A stretch of DNA of 64,000 nucleotides, from NCBI GenBank assembly GCA_020310875.1, contig CM035413.1:167054996-167118995 (forward strand), given 5' to 3'. Position numbers and translations under genes: made by a program. The DNA is from Ceratopteris richardii (taxonomy: Eukaryota > Streptophyta > Polypodiopsida > Polypodiales > Pteridaceae). The first letter of the stretch is position 1. Each line of letters starts with the position of its first letter. Under the pieces are notes generated by a model. It was not told the DNA's origin. It was given only the letters and a program-made list of their open reading frames with translations, and did no database searches. Of this stretch, positions 44,826 to 57,156 are shown in pieces.

Positions 44826-47208
44826 CAGTGAGAAAGGTCAGGATCTGATCATAATATGTAGATGGTATAGGTGGGTCTGTAATTTCATCACTCGTTGGTT
44901 CAGAGACATAAATCGCCGGAGTTGTGTCATCTATGCCTACCGGAGCTTCACCGGAATCTAAGCGAGAAAGAAAATCTGCTAAGGCATGTGAACTGCCTGG
45001 CCGATGAATGATTTCATAGTCAAATTCCTGTAAAAGCAGAATCCATCATGCTAATCGACCACCTAGATGCTCTTGTCGAACCAGCTAGACAAGTGCAACA
45101 TGATCTACATGAAATGTAAATTTACGGCCCAGCAAATAATGTCTGAATTTCTTGACAGAATATACTAGCCCTAGACATTCTCTTTCTGTCACAGAGTAAT
45201 TCTTTTCAGTAGGGGCTAATCTTCGACTTGCATAGTACACTGGTCTGAACCACTTATCAATTTGTTGCATCAAAACACTTCCTATTGCTATATCTAAAGC
45301 ATCAACAAATACATGAAATGGGCGATCCCAGTCCGGAGGCTGTAAGATGGGAACTTGTGTTAATAAACTCTTTAAACGATAAAATGCTATCTGACATTCC
45401 TGAGTCCACTCAAATTGTCGAGGAGTCTTGGTGATTAGCTTGTTCAGTGGTATTGCCAAATGAGCAAGCCACCGTAGGTGTCGACCATGCCATCTTACTT
45501 GGCCCATGAAGCACATGACTTCCTTCGGTGTAGTGGGCACCGGAGCTTCTAATACTGCCGAGATTTTATCTGGATCCACCTGTATGCCTTGTGCAGATAC
45601 AATGTGACCAAGTAGCTTGCCACATGAAACCGCAAACACAGATTTGTTTGGGTTCAAACAGAGTCTGTATTCTCTGCATTTTTCAAAGCAGCACCGTAAA
45701 TGGAACAGGTGTGCTATCATCTTACCGAAAATTGAAAAATCGTCAAGGTATACTTGCATAAACGAAGTAAGATAAGGAGAAAATATTTCCTGCATACACC
45801 TTTGGAATGTACTTGGGGCATTCCTTAATCCAAACCACATAACAGTACAAGCAAATACACCCCAGTTGGTAATGAATGCAGTTTTCGGTATATCTTGTTC
45901 AGCCATTCTAACTTGATTATATCCACTGTATCCGTCTAAGAATGAATACATTTCGTGGCCTGCTACTCTATCAAGCATTGTGTCCAGAAAAGGGATCGGA
46001 AAAGGATCAGGCACTGTGGCTGCGTTTAGTTTCCGGTAATCTACACATATTCGTAATTGCTTATTCTTCTTAGGGACAATAACAATTGGAGAGATCCATT
46101 CAGCATGCTTTACTGGTAAAATGAATCCGACCTTAAGTAGCCTATCAAGTTCTGCCTTTACCTGTGATGCATAGTTTGGATTCATCCGGTAGCTGGGTTG
46201 TTTGTTCGGTTTGGCTTCTGGCTTCAGCATGACTCTGTGCTGATAGATGTGCGGGTCCAATCCTTTCATATCTTTGTAATCCCATGCAAAGACATCAGAG
46301 AATTCTCGGAGTAGCTGAATTAAGCCTGCTTGAAATGTTTCCGATAAGTTTTGCTTTATCTTTATAGGACGCAAATGATCTTCATCGCCTACATTATAAG
46401 TGATCAACTGATCTTCTGGGACATAAAATTGTCGAGGCTTCCCTGTATCGTTAGCTGGCTTAAAAAGTTGTTGCAATTGAGCGTCATCTATAACCGCAGT
46501 ATCTTCCTTCTTATCTTCTTCTGTTACAGTCATTACCGTAGAAACTGCAGGGTTCCAATTATCTACAACAGATTGCAGATCAACAGTTCCTAGGGAAATC
46601 AAGTCAATGTTATTTTTCAGAAACTCTTCTTCTTCATCATCTAACAAACCATCTAGCATATGAACAGGTTCCGCCAAATACGGTCTAGCATGCAACTCGC
46701 AAGGTTGTATAGCATCTAATTTTACAACGTATTTACGATTTTTATCCTTGAAAGTGAGCTCTTGTGCAGACCAATCCTGTATCACCTTAGCGTGCTTCAG
46801 CCACGGTCGGCCGAAAAGGAGGTTGTAATCAAGAGTGGATTCCGGTAAATCTAGTATGACAAAGGTCATTTTAAATGTTGTACCTTGTAAAGTGATTGGT
46901 ACATTTCGTACAAGTCCTATGGGATGGACTCTTGATTGGTCGGCCATTCTGACAAAAAACTGAACTGTTTCGATTTCGGTCCACCCTAACTTTTTACATA
47001 GTGCAGCAGTAGCAATGTTGACTCCAGATCCTCCATCAATTAGTACCTGTGTAATTTTATGATTCTTATACCATACCGTTATCAAAGGAACTGAATGATC
47101 GATCGTAGAATCAGGTTCTGGTTGCACGGTTGCTGTCGTCGGAATGCAGGAAGGCACAAGACTGAACTGTTGTTGAAATTGCTGTCGAACTCCCGGTACT
47201 AGTGCAAG
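44806..47208 (-). pseudogene. Gypsy pol: protease, reverse transcriptase, RNase H, no integrase
   Basis: Aspartic protease VLIDGGSGVNIATAAL is near 47030, and RT follows with EWISPIVIVPKKNKQLRICVDY, FLDGYSGYNQVRMAE and catalytic YLDD (MQVYLDDFSIFG). RNase H has an acidic Asp in HVFVDALD, Glu in TERECLGL and Asp in HVDH. TAG at 45085-45087 and TGA at 45046-45048 interrupt the RNase H end, which then resumes (ILLLQEFDYEIIHRPGSSH, ALADFLSRL). The frame closes at TAG 44806-44808 after TYYDQILTFLTDG. A normal Gypsy pol would continue into an HHCC zinc finger and DDE integrase; neither is seen in any frame to 42592. Confidence 0.9.
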
Positions 47209-47211
47209 TTA

Positions 47212-49311
47212 TTGGCCCAAAGGAATAGTGATGGATGCTTTAGATAAAATTTCCCAAGCCTTTTGTGATTGGATTGTTTCCACAGATTCTGAAGATGATG
47301 CGCCTGCTGAAGATGATGTGTCTGCCGTTGAGGAGGTGCCTGCTGTTGCTGATGTACCTGATGCTGATGATGTGCCTGCTGCTGAATTGGAATCCTGTTG
47401 TTGTGTTCCTTCTTCGGTTAATGGAGTCTGGGTTATCGGAATAGGATCTGGGAAGACTGGAGGTTCTGCGGTGGTCCATTGACTAGCCTTGTTGTACATC
47501 CTTTGTTGTTCGCGTATACCTGGTTCAAATAATTCTGCTGTAGGCTGCAGTTGTTTACCGGAGCGGGTCTGAATGACTGCAGCTTGTGTTTCTACTGGTG
47601 TGATTTGTACCATATTAGCCATTGGATTTTGTCGTTCCTTCTTCCTCTGATCATATTCAACTGCATCCTTACAGAATCTTCTAATGTGACCGAATTCGCC
47701 ACAGAAATGACAACGCGGTGGTGGCAAATTGGGATTTTCCGGTGGCGGTCCGGTTTGCCAGCAGTTTGCGTTGTAGTTGTTTCTCTGTCCTCTGTAATTT
47801 TGATATCCTTGTTGCTGATTGTTCCTCATTTGCGGAGGCACATAATGATTGGCTGGTTGTCCTAGTTTCTATATAATAGCATTGACAGTTGTGGTTCCCT
47901 GCACTTTTGCGTTGTATGCGCAGTTTTCGGTGGTGTGTCCGGCAGTGTTGCAGATAGCACAGAATAGCTGATTAAGTGCACAAGTGGCACTAATATGGCC
48001 TGAATTCTTGCATGTGATGCAGTATACTTGTCTGGTCATATCTTCGACGACATTTCTGTTTGTTTTTAACCACTCCAGATCCTCTGTAAATCCTCCAACC
48101 TTTTTTTCCAGCTGCAGAGCCATTGCAATCACTGCATCCAGTGTCATTGCTCCTACACAGCGTATGATCATAATCTGTTTAAGTTATGGAGTCAGGCCAT
48201 TGATAAACCACTGGGTAATAACGTCGTCTGGTAGGTTGGCGTGTTCTGGTGGCAACTGCCTTAGATGCGTCCTGAATAGGGTGGCGTACTCCTGTACAGT
48301 TTGATTTACCTTCTGTCTGTTGTTTTGCAGGTAATCAAAAATTTCAGCTGGATTCTTCTTTAGTCTGAATCTTTGCAAAAAGGCATCTCATACTGCTTCA
48401 TAGGTGCCGAAGTGATTAATATCATATTCTGTAAGCCATCTATATTCTGTAAGCCATCTAGCTGCTTCATTGACCAATGTCGATTGAAAAACAATAGCCT
48501 TATACGCCGGATCCGGTGGATGGTTGAGAACTGCGTAGCTTATCTCGAATGTGTGTATGTGAGCATCCGGATCATCTCCTGGGCATCCACCAAATTTAGT
48601 GTACGTCACTCCTGTCGGAGTCGGCCTTGGTGGGCATACTTGTTGTTGCTGCTGCTGTTGTTGTTGTTGTTGTTGCCCGTTCATGGCGAGTGTATTGTGA
48701 CTATCTTCTATATCTCGGGGCTGAATATCTAAACTATAGGAATCTGTATCGTCGGACTGTGCACTTTTCGGTTCGATGATCTTGCTCAGTATGCTTCGAA
48801 TCTCGGTTTCGAACAAAGTTCCTTCCTTCTTGATGTCGAGTGTAGGGGAACTTACTTCAAAAAGTGGTGGCTGGGCTGAAGATTCACCAAAAAATGGTAA
48901 ACCGTCACCGAAAAACTGTGATTCTGTTACCGAAATATCACCAGAATGTGTTGAATTTATGCCAGAATAAGGTGTTTTCTCGCCTTCGCAAAATTCTTTG
49001 GCTAAAGTGTTTTTAGTCGTAAACAAATTTGAATCTTTATCCAAGATTGTTAAACTAGCTTCAGATTGCATCCTGGTAGATTCTGGAGTTACTATATCTT
49101 CGACAGACTATGCTGAAATAGTACCGGAATGTACCAGGGGCGTAACACGTTCTACCGGAATATGACCGGAATCACTTTTAACGTTCTTGACTTTCTTGAC
49201 AACTGGGTCAGACCTAGTTGTACTTCTTCCTCCTGGAGTTGTCTTTAGTGCATTAAGTACTCCAGACTGACGGTTCTTGGGATACGTTTCACCGGATCGA
49301 GTAACCGGCAT
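47212..49311 (-). pseudogene. Gypsy gag with three zinc knuckles and polyglutamine
   Basis: The ATG at 49311 (MPVTRSGETYPK) opens a frame that continues, with stops at 49108 (TAG), 48388 (TGA), 48184 (TAA) and 47869 (TAG), to TAA at 47209. The core GAG domain is near 48600-48190 (DAHIHTFEISYAVLNHPPD, then TLFRTHLRQLPPE). Three CX2CX4HX4C knuckles follow: CITCKNSGHISATC, CAICNTAGHTTENC and CHFCGEFGHIRRFC. A run of 12 Gln lies at about 48642-48677, and an 18-bp duplication gives WLTEYRWLTEY near 48445. A Ser/Ala/Thr repeat tail precedes pol. Capsid and RNA binding are the expected roles. Confidence 0.88.
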
Positions 49312-49529
49312 GTATCATCTTTTGTACTAATCGCGTAGTATCACTATCGATAAAATTTTTATAATCACATTTCCACAACAAGTTTGCAACAATCTGGTTC
49401 TGTTGCTACTTTCGACAAACGAACGGTAATCTTGACGTTTGATTCCGACAGACGAATGAAGATCTTGATGCCACTTTCTCACAGATAACACTTTCGTCAG
49501 GTAAATGGCAATCTTGATGCCACCTTCCC

Positions 49530-49544
49530 ACAGACGGCGCCAAG
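49530..49544 (-). promoter_or_regulatory. Gypsy primer binding site
   Basis: On minus, TTGGCGCCGTCTGTGG follows the 5' LTR directly. TGGCGCC is the start of the tRNA-complementary site used by many plant Gypsy elements. Confidence 0.85.
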
Positions 49545-50590
49545 TGTTAAGTGTTAGATGTTAAACGCTTTGTTCTAACTATCAGAAGTGCGTTTAACCG
49601 ACCTAAGTGGGTTCTTGGGAGTGGAAGGGGTCTGTAAAAACAGAGGCCCTGTACTTAGTTCCCAAAGGTACTGTTCACACTCAGCATGGTAATAATGCTG
49701 AGAACTCTATCGAATTGCCGTACTGAGAATTTACCGTCACAGTCTTAGCTCAACCAACGTACCAAATGCGCTAAGATGCCATATTGCATCTACGTATTAA
49801 CTGATTGAAATTACTAGACAAGAGTATTCGATCAACTTCACAGAACGGGTTCAACGATCAAACAACACCGTAACGCAGAGAATTTGAGAGTCCAACACAC
49901 AGTACTGGAAACTCAGTAATCAACTTAGCAGATCTTTACTGCACTTAACTTTGCCGTAGGCAGACAGATTCCAATATTTACAACAACACAGCGTAGATCC
50001 GAATATCAGAACACTAACACAGTTGCTCAGATTTCGCCAATTTCTGACCAAAATTGTTCAAGAAGTCGTAATACACAGTGCGTGAGCTCAATCCAACAGA
50101 GATGCATAAACAACTTACTCAGACAACAGTAATGGAACTCACAATCTCAACGGAGTTCACTAGGTAACAAATACAGATACACACAGTACCATTAGTCTAC
50201 GTAGAAGATCGCCAAGATACTCTGAGAACTCCAATCGTTACACAGTAACATTCAGACTGATAGTATAGTTATCTCCTGAACTTTATGAAATTTATCAACA
50301 GAACCAAGATCGTCGGCGGGCAACAAGAACAATAGACAAACCAGATATGAACAAGAATGTAGAACACAGAGGTTATGCAAAACGAACACTACCTCAACAC
50401 TCAGACAGACAACCAGACGAACAGTCTGGTGATAACACGACAATAGGCCAAAATTACATCGCCCTCTCTCTCTCTGAGCGCTTCTTTTCATTACTTTATA
50501 TAGAAAGTACAAATAGGTGTGTAACCACCTTTCGCGCGTGTTCTGCCACAATTTCCGTTACATTTGTCCCAATCCGACGGCCGACTAACA
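49545..50590 (-). repeat. Gypsy 5' LTR
   Basis: 1046 bp, paired with 41542-42591, bounded by the primer site on one side and GTGTT on the other. Confidence 0.95.
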
Positions 50591-50595
50591 GTGTT

Positions 50596-51452
50596 CCTCT
50601 AAATAAGGAAATATTATCTCATGAGAACTCATAACATATTGTTCTCCTAACTCCACGATTTTAGTTCCATTATAAGATTCCCTAATGAATTTACCATTTA
50701 CAAATGGTAAATCATCACACAGTTACAAGCAATGGTTCATGTGACTAATCACATGCTTCTTCATATGATCCTTAAAGTTAAGCTAAGTGTGAAGGCTTGG
50801 ATACTTGCACCAAGATGTAAGTTGCTCCATCAAGCTTCCCTTTAGTGAATGTGGGTGGACAAATGTGAATTTGTGTAGAAATAACATTAGTAGATGCACC
50901 AACACTAGAAGATCAAGCCATCACTTATCCACTACGGTGATAATAGAAATATACCTTGTAGGTTCATAAAGTTCTCCTCACTATTGAGAGATACCTAAAA
51001 ACTTTGGTAGAATGTAAAAAATTAGTTACACAAGACATGGAGGAGAAATCCTAGAGAAGGCAAAAAATATATTAGAATTTCAAAGTTTTTGCTACTAACA
51101 AAAAGTACAACTATGATGGAATTTTCCAAACGTGTGCTCTCAAGATAGAGCTTAAATGATGATCTAGAAAACTCTAGATAGGATGTTACAAAGGAGAGGT
51201 TTGCTAACTCAATTTGATTTCTAGGGTAGTGTAGAAGTGATGTATATATATCGCAATGGGGAGATATGGTCTTCTAGAGGTAGCTAGACATGGGTGATAG
51301 AATGTGGTCAACCATCACCTTTGTAATATTCATAAATGGCTTAGATTAGTTATGCCAACATAACAAATATGAATGATTTTTTAGTCTAAAAAGGAATATT
51401 CCAAGGAGTAATCCCTAACCATCTAGCTGAGGACATTGCCATTTTGGACTCA
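50596..51452. other. No gene recognised
   Basis: AT-rich spacer with no open frame showing similarity. Confidence 0.5.
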
Positions 51453-51586
51453 AGAAATGACAGGTAGGAGATGGTTGAACAAGACCCCAACAGGAAGGAT
51501 TGGGAAGTAATACTCAACCATGGCTTTTGGGGCAAGTGGTTAGACCATCATACTCGTAGGTAGTACTTCATGAGTTCAATTCCCAA
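51453..51586 (+). repeat. tRNA-like SINE-type repeat, copy 1
   Basis: A 134-bp repeat has a matching copy at 52109-52242. Its last 66 bases (51521-51586) look like a tRNA gene promoter: an A-box-like GGGCAAGTGGTTAGACC at 51531 and a B-box-like GAGTTCAATTCCC about 35 bp later, fitting Pol III consensus elements. No poly(A) end or target duplication was confirmed. Confidence 0.55.
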
Positions 51587-51799
51587 AATTGGTATCACAA
51601 CGTAGGAAATAGGATTGAGAAAGGTGAATTGAAGGTGTGCGCATCACTTTCAAAGATGACCACATCAAAGGTTAGAGTGTATCTCCCAATTCGTTGGTCA
51701 AATTTAGACGTGTAAGATACCATTGGAAAGCTCTAAAAACAAGCATTTAACAGAAGCATAGATTAAGGATCCAAGATACCCTAGATGGGTGAGAACCAA

Positions 51800-52030
51800 G
51801 TTCAAGGGACCAAGGTTGAGATCAAGGTAGGTCCGTAGGCTAGTGGCCAAGAAGCAGAAAGGCAAGCTTGAAGATACCAAGGTTGAGAGCAAGGAAAGTG
51901 TGTGGGCGAGTGTTCAAGAAGTCAAAAAGCAAGGCTCAAGATGCAAAGGTTGAGAGCAAGGCAAGTGGCCAAGAAGCGAAAAGGTAAGGTTCAAGAGCTC
52001 AAGGTTGAGAACAAGAAGGTTCAACAGACT
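51800..52030. repeat. AAGGTTGAGAGCAAGG minisatellite
   Basis: About four degenerate copies of a 60-75-bp unit contain AAGGTTGAG(A/C)(G/A)CAAG and GTGGCCAAGAAGC. They lie between the two SINE-type copies. Confidence 0.65.
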
Positions 52031-52108
52031 GTGCAAGGGTTTCAAGGGAAGATCAAGGATGATCATTGAGGACAATGATCTCTAGAAAGGGAAGAGAGTG
52101 TTTTTCTT

Positions 52109-52242
52109 AAGAAATGACAAGTGAGAGATGGTTGAACCACACCATAAGAGAGAGGATTAGGAAGTAATCCTTAACCATGGATTTTGGGGAAAGTGGTTAG
52201 CCCATCATACTTCTAGCTAGTAGATCATGAGTTCAATTCCCA
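52109..52242 (+). repeat. tRNA-like SINE-type repeat, copy 2
   Basis: It has the same length as copy 1, with similarity around 80-85% by eye. The A-box-like GGGGAAAGTGGTTAGCCC and B-box-like GAGTTCAATTCCC are conserved in spacing. Confidence 0.55.
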
Positions 52243-52306
52243 CATGGCCCCCTACCCTCATGAGCACGCTGATGGACCCCCTAGGACCTGTTGAAAATGT
52301 GAACTA

Positions 52307-52581
52307 TGTTGGGTGTGTGTAAAAGTGCGAGACACACATGAGAAGCATAAATGCAGCAAGACACACAGAGAAGACGATGGCTGGAATAGCTCTCTCTATT
52401 GATGATGAATTGAACTGAAGTAAGAGCTGAATAATATCCCTAAGTACAAAGTACCACCCTATATGAGTGAATCATGTATGTGGTAACATGGGGAAAAAAC
52501 CTCTAGCCAACACTAGAGTAAAAAGTGCCCATGTATAGGTGGTTCACATCAGAGCTACTCAAGGAACACATAAGTGTAACA
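52307..52581 (-). repeat. Copia-4 3' LTR
   Basis: Begins TGTTGGGTGTG and ends GTGTAACA, next to a purine tract on minus (52582 onwards). Confidence 0.9.
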
Positions 52582-52627
52582 AACCTCCCTGGAGCAAATG
52601 ATGTGAACACACACAAGGAGTGACAGA

Positions 52628-55600
52628 TCAACCCCCACAAGGTAATAAGCCTAAAGCTTTGAGAAAAGCTTCAAACTTTTCCCGTGGAAGAGCTTTGGTG
52701 AATATGTATGCCACATTATCTTGTGTAGGCACATATACCAAATCAAAATCTCCTGCATGAAGGCGCTCTCTCACATAGTGATAATGCACCTCAATATGTT
52801 TGGTCCATGCATGAAACAGAGGGTTTTGTGCAACAACCAAAGCACTTTGACTATCAGTGAGAATATGCGTAGCAGCATCAATCTCCATGCAAAGATCCAT
52901 CAATAGGCATCTCAACCATATACACTCCACTATAGTTGTAAAAACTACCCTGTATTCAGCTTCACAACTCAATGTCGCCACTGTAGGTTGCTTCTTACTC
53001 AAGCAAGATATGCATGGGTCTCCAAGGAAAAAGCAATTACCACTAGTGGACACGTGAGTATCATAACAACAAGCTCAATCACTATTTGTAAAAGCATGCA
53101 AGCATGCCTGAACATCTCTGGCATAAAAGAGACCTAAGCTCAAAGTGCCTCTGAGATATCTAAACACACATTTTATCGCTTGCCAATGCTTAGTGCCAGG
53201 GCTATGCATGAATCTACTCAACTGGGAAACTGCATACTTTATATCCTGCCTTCTATTGCATGCATATATAAGACATCCCACAGCTTGCTGATAATAGGAG
53301 AAGTGTCAAATTCATCAATGGAATCCTCAATCGAGAACCTGAATCCTGTCTCAACTAGTGTGGAAACTGGCTTGCAATCCTCAAAGTCAAAACGTTGAAG
53401 TAGTTTTTCAACATACTTAATATAATAGTTCCCCCCTCAATGGATACAAACTGAATGCCAAGATAGTAGCTCAAAAGACCAAGATAAGTGACATCAAAAG
53501 TATGCTACAAATCATCCATAATAATGTCAAGTTTTGCATCATATGACCCAGTCAAGAGTATGTCATCGACATAAAGAACAAGCACTATAAGATTAGCCCC
53601 GTTTCTGCATACATAGAGTGTGCTTTCAATCGGACTACATGTGAAGCCAAGAGCAATCAAGTGCTTATGGATTTTATCATACCATGCACGTGGAGCTTGC
53701 TTCAGACCATACAAGGCTTTATACAAGCGACAAACCATATGCTCTTTCACTTTCATAGCAAATCCAAGAGGTTGCTTCACATAGACCTCTTCTTGCAAAT
53801 GACCATTCAAGAAGACTGTTTTTATGTCCAACTGATGCACTTTCCAACCTCGATAGGCAGCTAATGCAACCACGGTACGAATGGTAGTCATGCATGAAGT
53901 AGGTTCAAAAGTTTCCACATAGTGAATGCCATATTGATGCACATATCCTTTGGCAACCAATCTAGATTTGTAGGATCAATGCTACCATTAGATTTTCTCT
54001 TAATCTTATAAACCCACTTTGTACCAATGGAATTCTTTCCTTTTGGCAATTCACATAACTCCCAAGTACCATTCCTATGTATGGAATCCATTTTTGATTG
54101 CATAGCACTCATCCATTGTGGATCATCACATGCATCTTCAAAAGAAAGTGGATCTTCATTACATGTTATTGCAATAAGAGAATAATCCACAAAATTACTT
54201 GATGCATGGTGAGAGCTTGATCTTGTTCTACCAAGTAAAAATGCACTCAGTTTGCTATCTTTCAAAGTTTGTTTTAGCCATTTTGGCATACTTTGTGCAC
54301 TTTTGATAGACATGCATTCATTATGTAATACATCTTCAACATGTACATCATGCATGGGCTGAATTTCATGCTCATTTTCAGCCATATTTTGATGCAAATG
54401 TTCAGCCATATGTGGCTGGAAATTTCCAACAGTTATGATAATTTTTTGCTGAAATTTTTCAGCCATGTTTAGCTGGAAATTCTCTGCATTTTTAGCCCTA
54501 TTTGGCTGGAATGTTTCAGCCCTTTGAGCCTCAGTTGGTTGGTCTACATTGCCATAGTCAAGCGCGCCATTTTGGAACAAAGACATGAGTGTATCGAACA
54601 CATCTTGTGAGCTAACTGTTGGCTATTTTTGGCATTCAAGTAGAGGAAAAACTGAATTTTCAGCAAATACCACATCTCGAATCACAATAATTGTGTTCGT
54701 CAATGGATGTTACAATTGATATCCCCTAATTTCAGCACTATAACCAATAAAGATACATTTCTTTGCCTTTTCATCAAGTTTGTGACATTGTTGTAATGGC
54801 ACAAGAGCATATGCCAAACAACCAAACACACGCATATCACTAACCATAGGCGTATGACCATTCCAAGCCTCATAAGGAGTGATGACTCTCAATGCTTTTG
54901 TAGGGCAGTGATTCAACACACAATTTGCACACATGACCACTTCCATCCAAAACTTATCAGGAAGATGCGTTCCTTTGACCATACATCATGCCATTTCAAG
55001 TAGAGTTCTATTTTTACACTCGGAAACACCATTTTGCTGAGGTGTATATGGCACCATAAATTCATGTGAAATAACTCTTTCACGAAGAAAAGCATTAAAC
55101 ACATGTGACATGTATTCACCACCACGATCCGTGTGTAGAGTCAAAAGCTTTTGTGAAGGAACATTTTCAGCCATAGCTAAAAATGCTTTGAAGCAAGAAA
55201 ATACCTGATTCTTTGCTTTCATAGGATACACCCATGTATGGCGAGTAGCATCATCAATGAAGGTAACAAAATACACATGCTTCCCAAAAGATGGAGTCTT
55301 GACGGGACCACATACATCACTATGAACAAGTTTCAATTTTCTTGTAGTGTGTGTATGACTATCTTTTGGAAAAGAAGCACGATGCATTTTACAAGTAAAG
55401 CAAACTATTGAAGTTCAAGTGACCAAAACTAGCATGCCAAAGCTCCATTTCAGCCATGGAAGAAGTATGAGCAACCAAGGCATTCGAGACAACCCTCTTG
55501 TATGTATCCATGCGATACAAACCATTACATAATGTACCAGACATCATGATAGCATCGCCATTGCTGAAATCATGAACCATACACTTATCATCAATAAAGT

Positions 55601-56900
55601 GTACATGAAGTCCAGCTTTGGCAATCAATGGAAGTGAAATTAATTTCTTCTTTATACCGGGCACATACAATGCATTTTTCAAGAGAATCACACCTCCATT
55701 TGTAGCCATAAGCTCAATTTCTCCTACTCCAATGATAGGGTAAGAGGCATTGTTTGCACACGCCACATGTCCTGCTTTGGGTGCATCTTTCAAAGAGGCA
55801 AAAAAGCTTTTGCATGATGTTATGTGCTTTGAAGCACCACTATCAAAGAACCAATCGGAATTAGCCTCACTCACAACCATACATTTAGAATGCAAAGAAG
55901 CATCATAATGACATGTAACAACACATGCCCAAAAATCTTGAGCCATGTTAGCTTCATCATTCTTTAGATTTGCTAAATTTTCAGCAATAGACATGCCGAA
56001 TTCCTTCTTCTTTTCATTGCATTTAGCAAACTTTCTACACTCATCAATAGTATGACCAGCCTTTCAAAAATATTTGCATCTCTTCTTCTTTTGCAAATCA
56101 CCATCATTAGAGGAATGAGTGGAAGAGGAAGATTGAGGCTTTCATTTTGATGAACCCAAAGTTGAACCATACTTGCTTTTCCCCTTTTGTGCGATAGCAA
56201 GTGCTTGTGTTCCGTCAATCAAACCACTCCTATTCACTCTAGATTGCTCTTCTTGCAAAAGAAGAGACACAACCTCATCAGATGCATACATATTAGGATT
56301 TCCTTTTGCAACCAAACAAAAGGAAATCCTAATATGTATGCATCAACAATGTAGAAATGAGTGATGCATCTGGAATGATCTCATCTATGTTTGCCAATTG
56401 CTCTTTTAAGTCTTTGATGGGTGTCACATACACATCCACCGACTCATTTTCAGCCATACACACATCCTCAAGTTCCTTCCTCAAGTATGAAACACGTGCT
56501 TCATTATGCATGGCATACAAAGAAACAAGAGTGTCCCATGCCTCTCGTGATGTAGAACATGACCGAATGTGTGGAACTATATGACGCTTCAGAGAAAGTA
56601 CAATCAAAGCATGAGCTTGAGCATCTTTTCCATCCCATCTAAGCTGCTCCTGTGTAGGTGGAGAAGGAGAAACCACTCTACTCGAAGAAGAAGCTCCATC
56701 TGTGACAGTAGACTATGAAGTGGAAGAACCTGTGGGTCTTCAATCTACATCTGCCACTATGTTCCAAAGTTGTTTAGCAACAAGAACATGCTTCATCATG
56801 TAAGACCACATCGGATAGTTGGTCCCATCAAGCTTATCTTCAGGTTGAAGCATGGCAAACAAGTCATTGTTGCACGCAATTTCACAAAAGAACAAGAATG
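52628..56900 (-). pseudogene. Copia-4 gag-pol, heavily interrupted
   Basis: In minus order: a Gag core (EDKLDGTNYPMWSYMM near 56860, then AWDTLVSLYAMHNEARVSYL); a palindrome-bearing deletion near 56300; protease WFFDSGASKHITS near 55850; integrase (HSDVCGPV, DRGGEYMSHVF, PQQNGVSECKNR); a Gln/Asn-rich linker with the repeated motif AE.FQ.NMAE near 54400-54530; RT (GTKWVYKIKRKSNG, DIKTVFLNGHLQEEVYV, YVDDILLTG); and RNase H ending LGLLPCGG at 52628. Many stops and frameshifts separate the blocks. It is non-functional. Confidence 0.88.
56281..56344. repeat. Perfect 28-bp inverted repeat with 8-nt loop
   Basis: The arms at 56281-56308 and 56317-56344 are exact reverse complements, with a CAACCAAA loop between. 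It replaces about 20 codons of Copia-4 gag that normally encode the segment between LIST and YASDEVVSLLLQ, so it looks like a local inversion-duplication with deletion. Confidence 0.95.
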
Positions 56901-57142
56901 TGAAAAAATCTTCACTTCGACAAAAGCTGAAATGAATTCTGAAATTTCAGCTCTCAAACCATCACTCTGATGGCAATTCTCACTGCACGAATGGCTTAGA
57001 AATGGAAATTCTTCATTTCCTGGTGGAAATTGTCTCTTGGCTACTGAAATTCACCGTTCTATGCTCTGAAGTCGATTTGCACTCTTAAAAGTGACCGCGC
57101 ATCGCGATGCGAAAAACCGAAACTTGAGAAGGAGCTGAACTT

Positions 57143-57154
57143 GATCTGATACCA
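57143..57154 (-). promoter_or_regulatory. Copia-4 primer binding site
   Basis: TGGTATCAGATC on minus, differing from the initiator-Met site at one base, next to the 5' LTR. Confidence 0.8.
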
Positions 57155-57156
57155 CA

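Larger units (their letters stand above)
41542..50590 (-). mobile_element. Full-length Gypsy element lacking integrase and carrying extra ORFs
   Basis: The element is about 9.05 kb between LTRs of 1050 bp (41542-42591) and 1046 bp (49545-50590), read on minus. A TGGCGCC primer site lies inside the right LTR. GTGT flanks both ends (41538-41541 and 50591-50594), a near match to a 5-bp duplication. Gag and pol (protease, RT, RNase H) are in one frame with several stops. No integrase is visible after RNase H. The remaining 2.2 kb carries an overlapping ORF, a plastid rps2-like segment and a coiled-coil ORF. By eye the LTRs differ at roughly 25-30 positions (about 3%). Confidence 0.93.
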
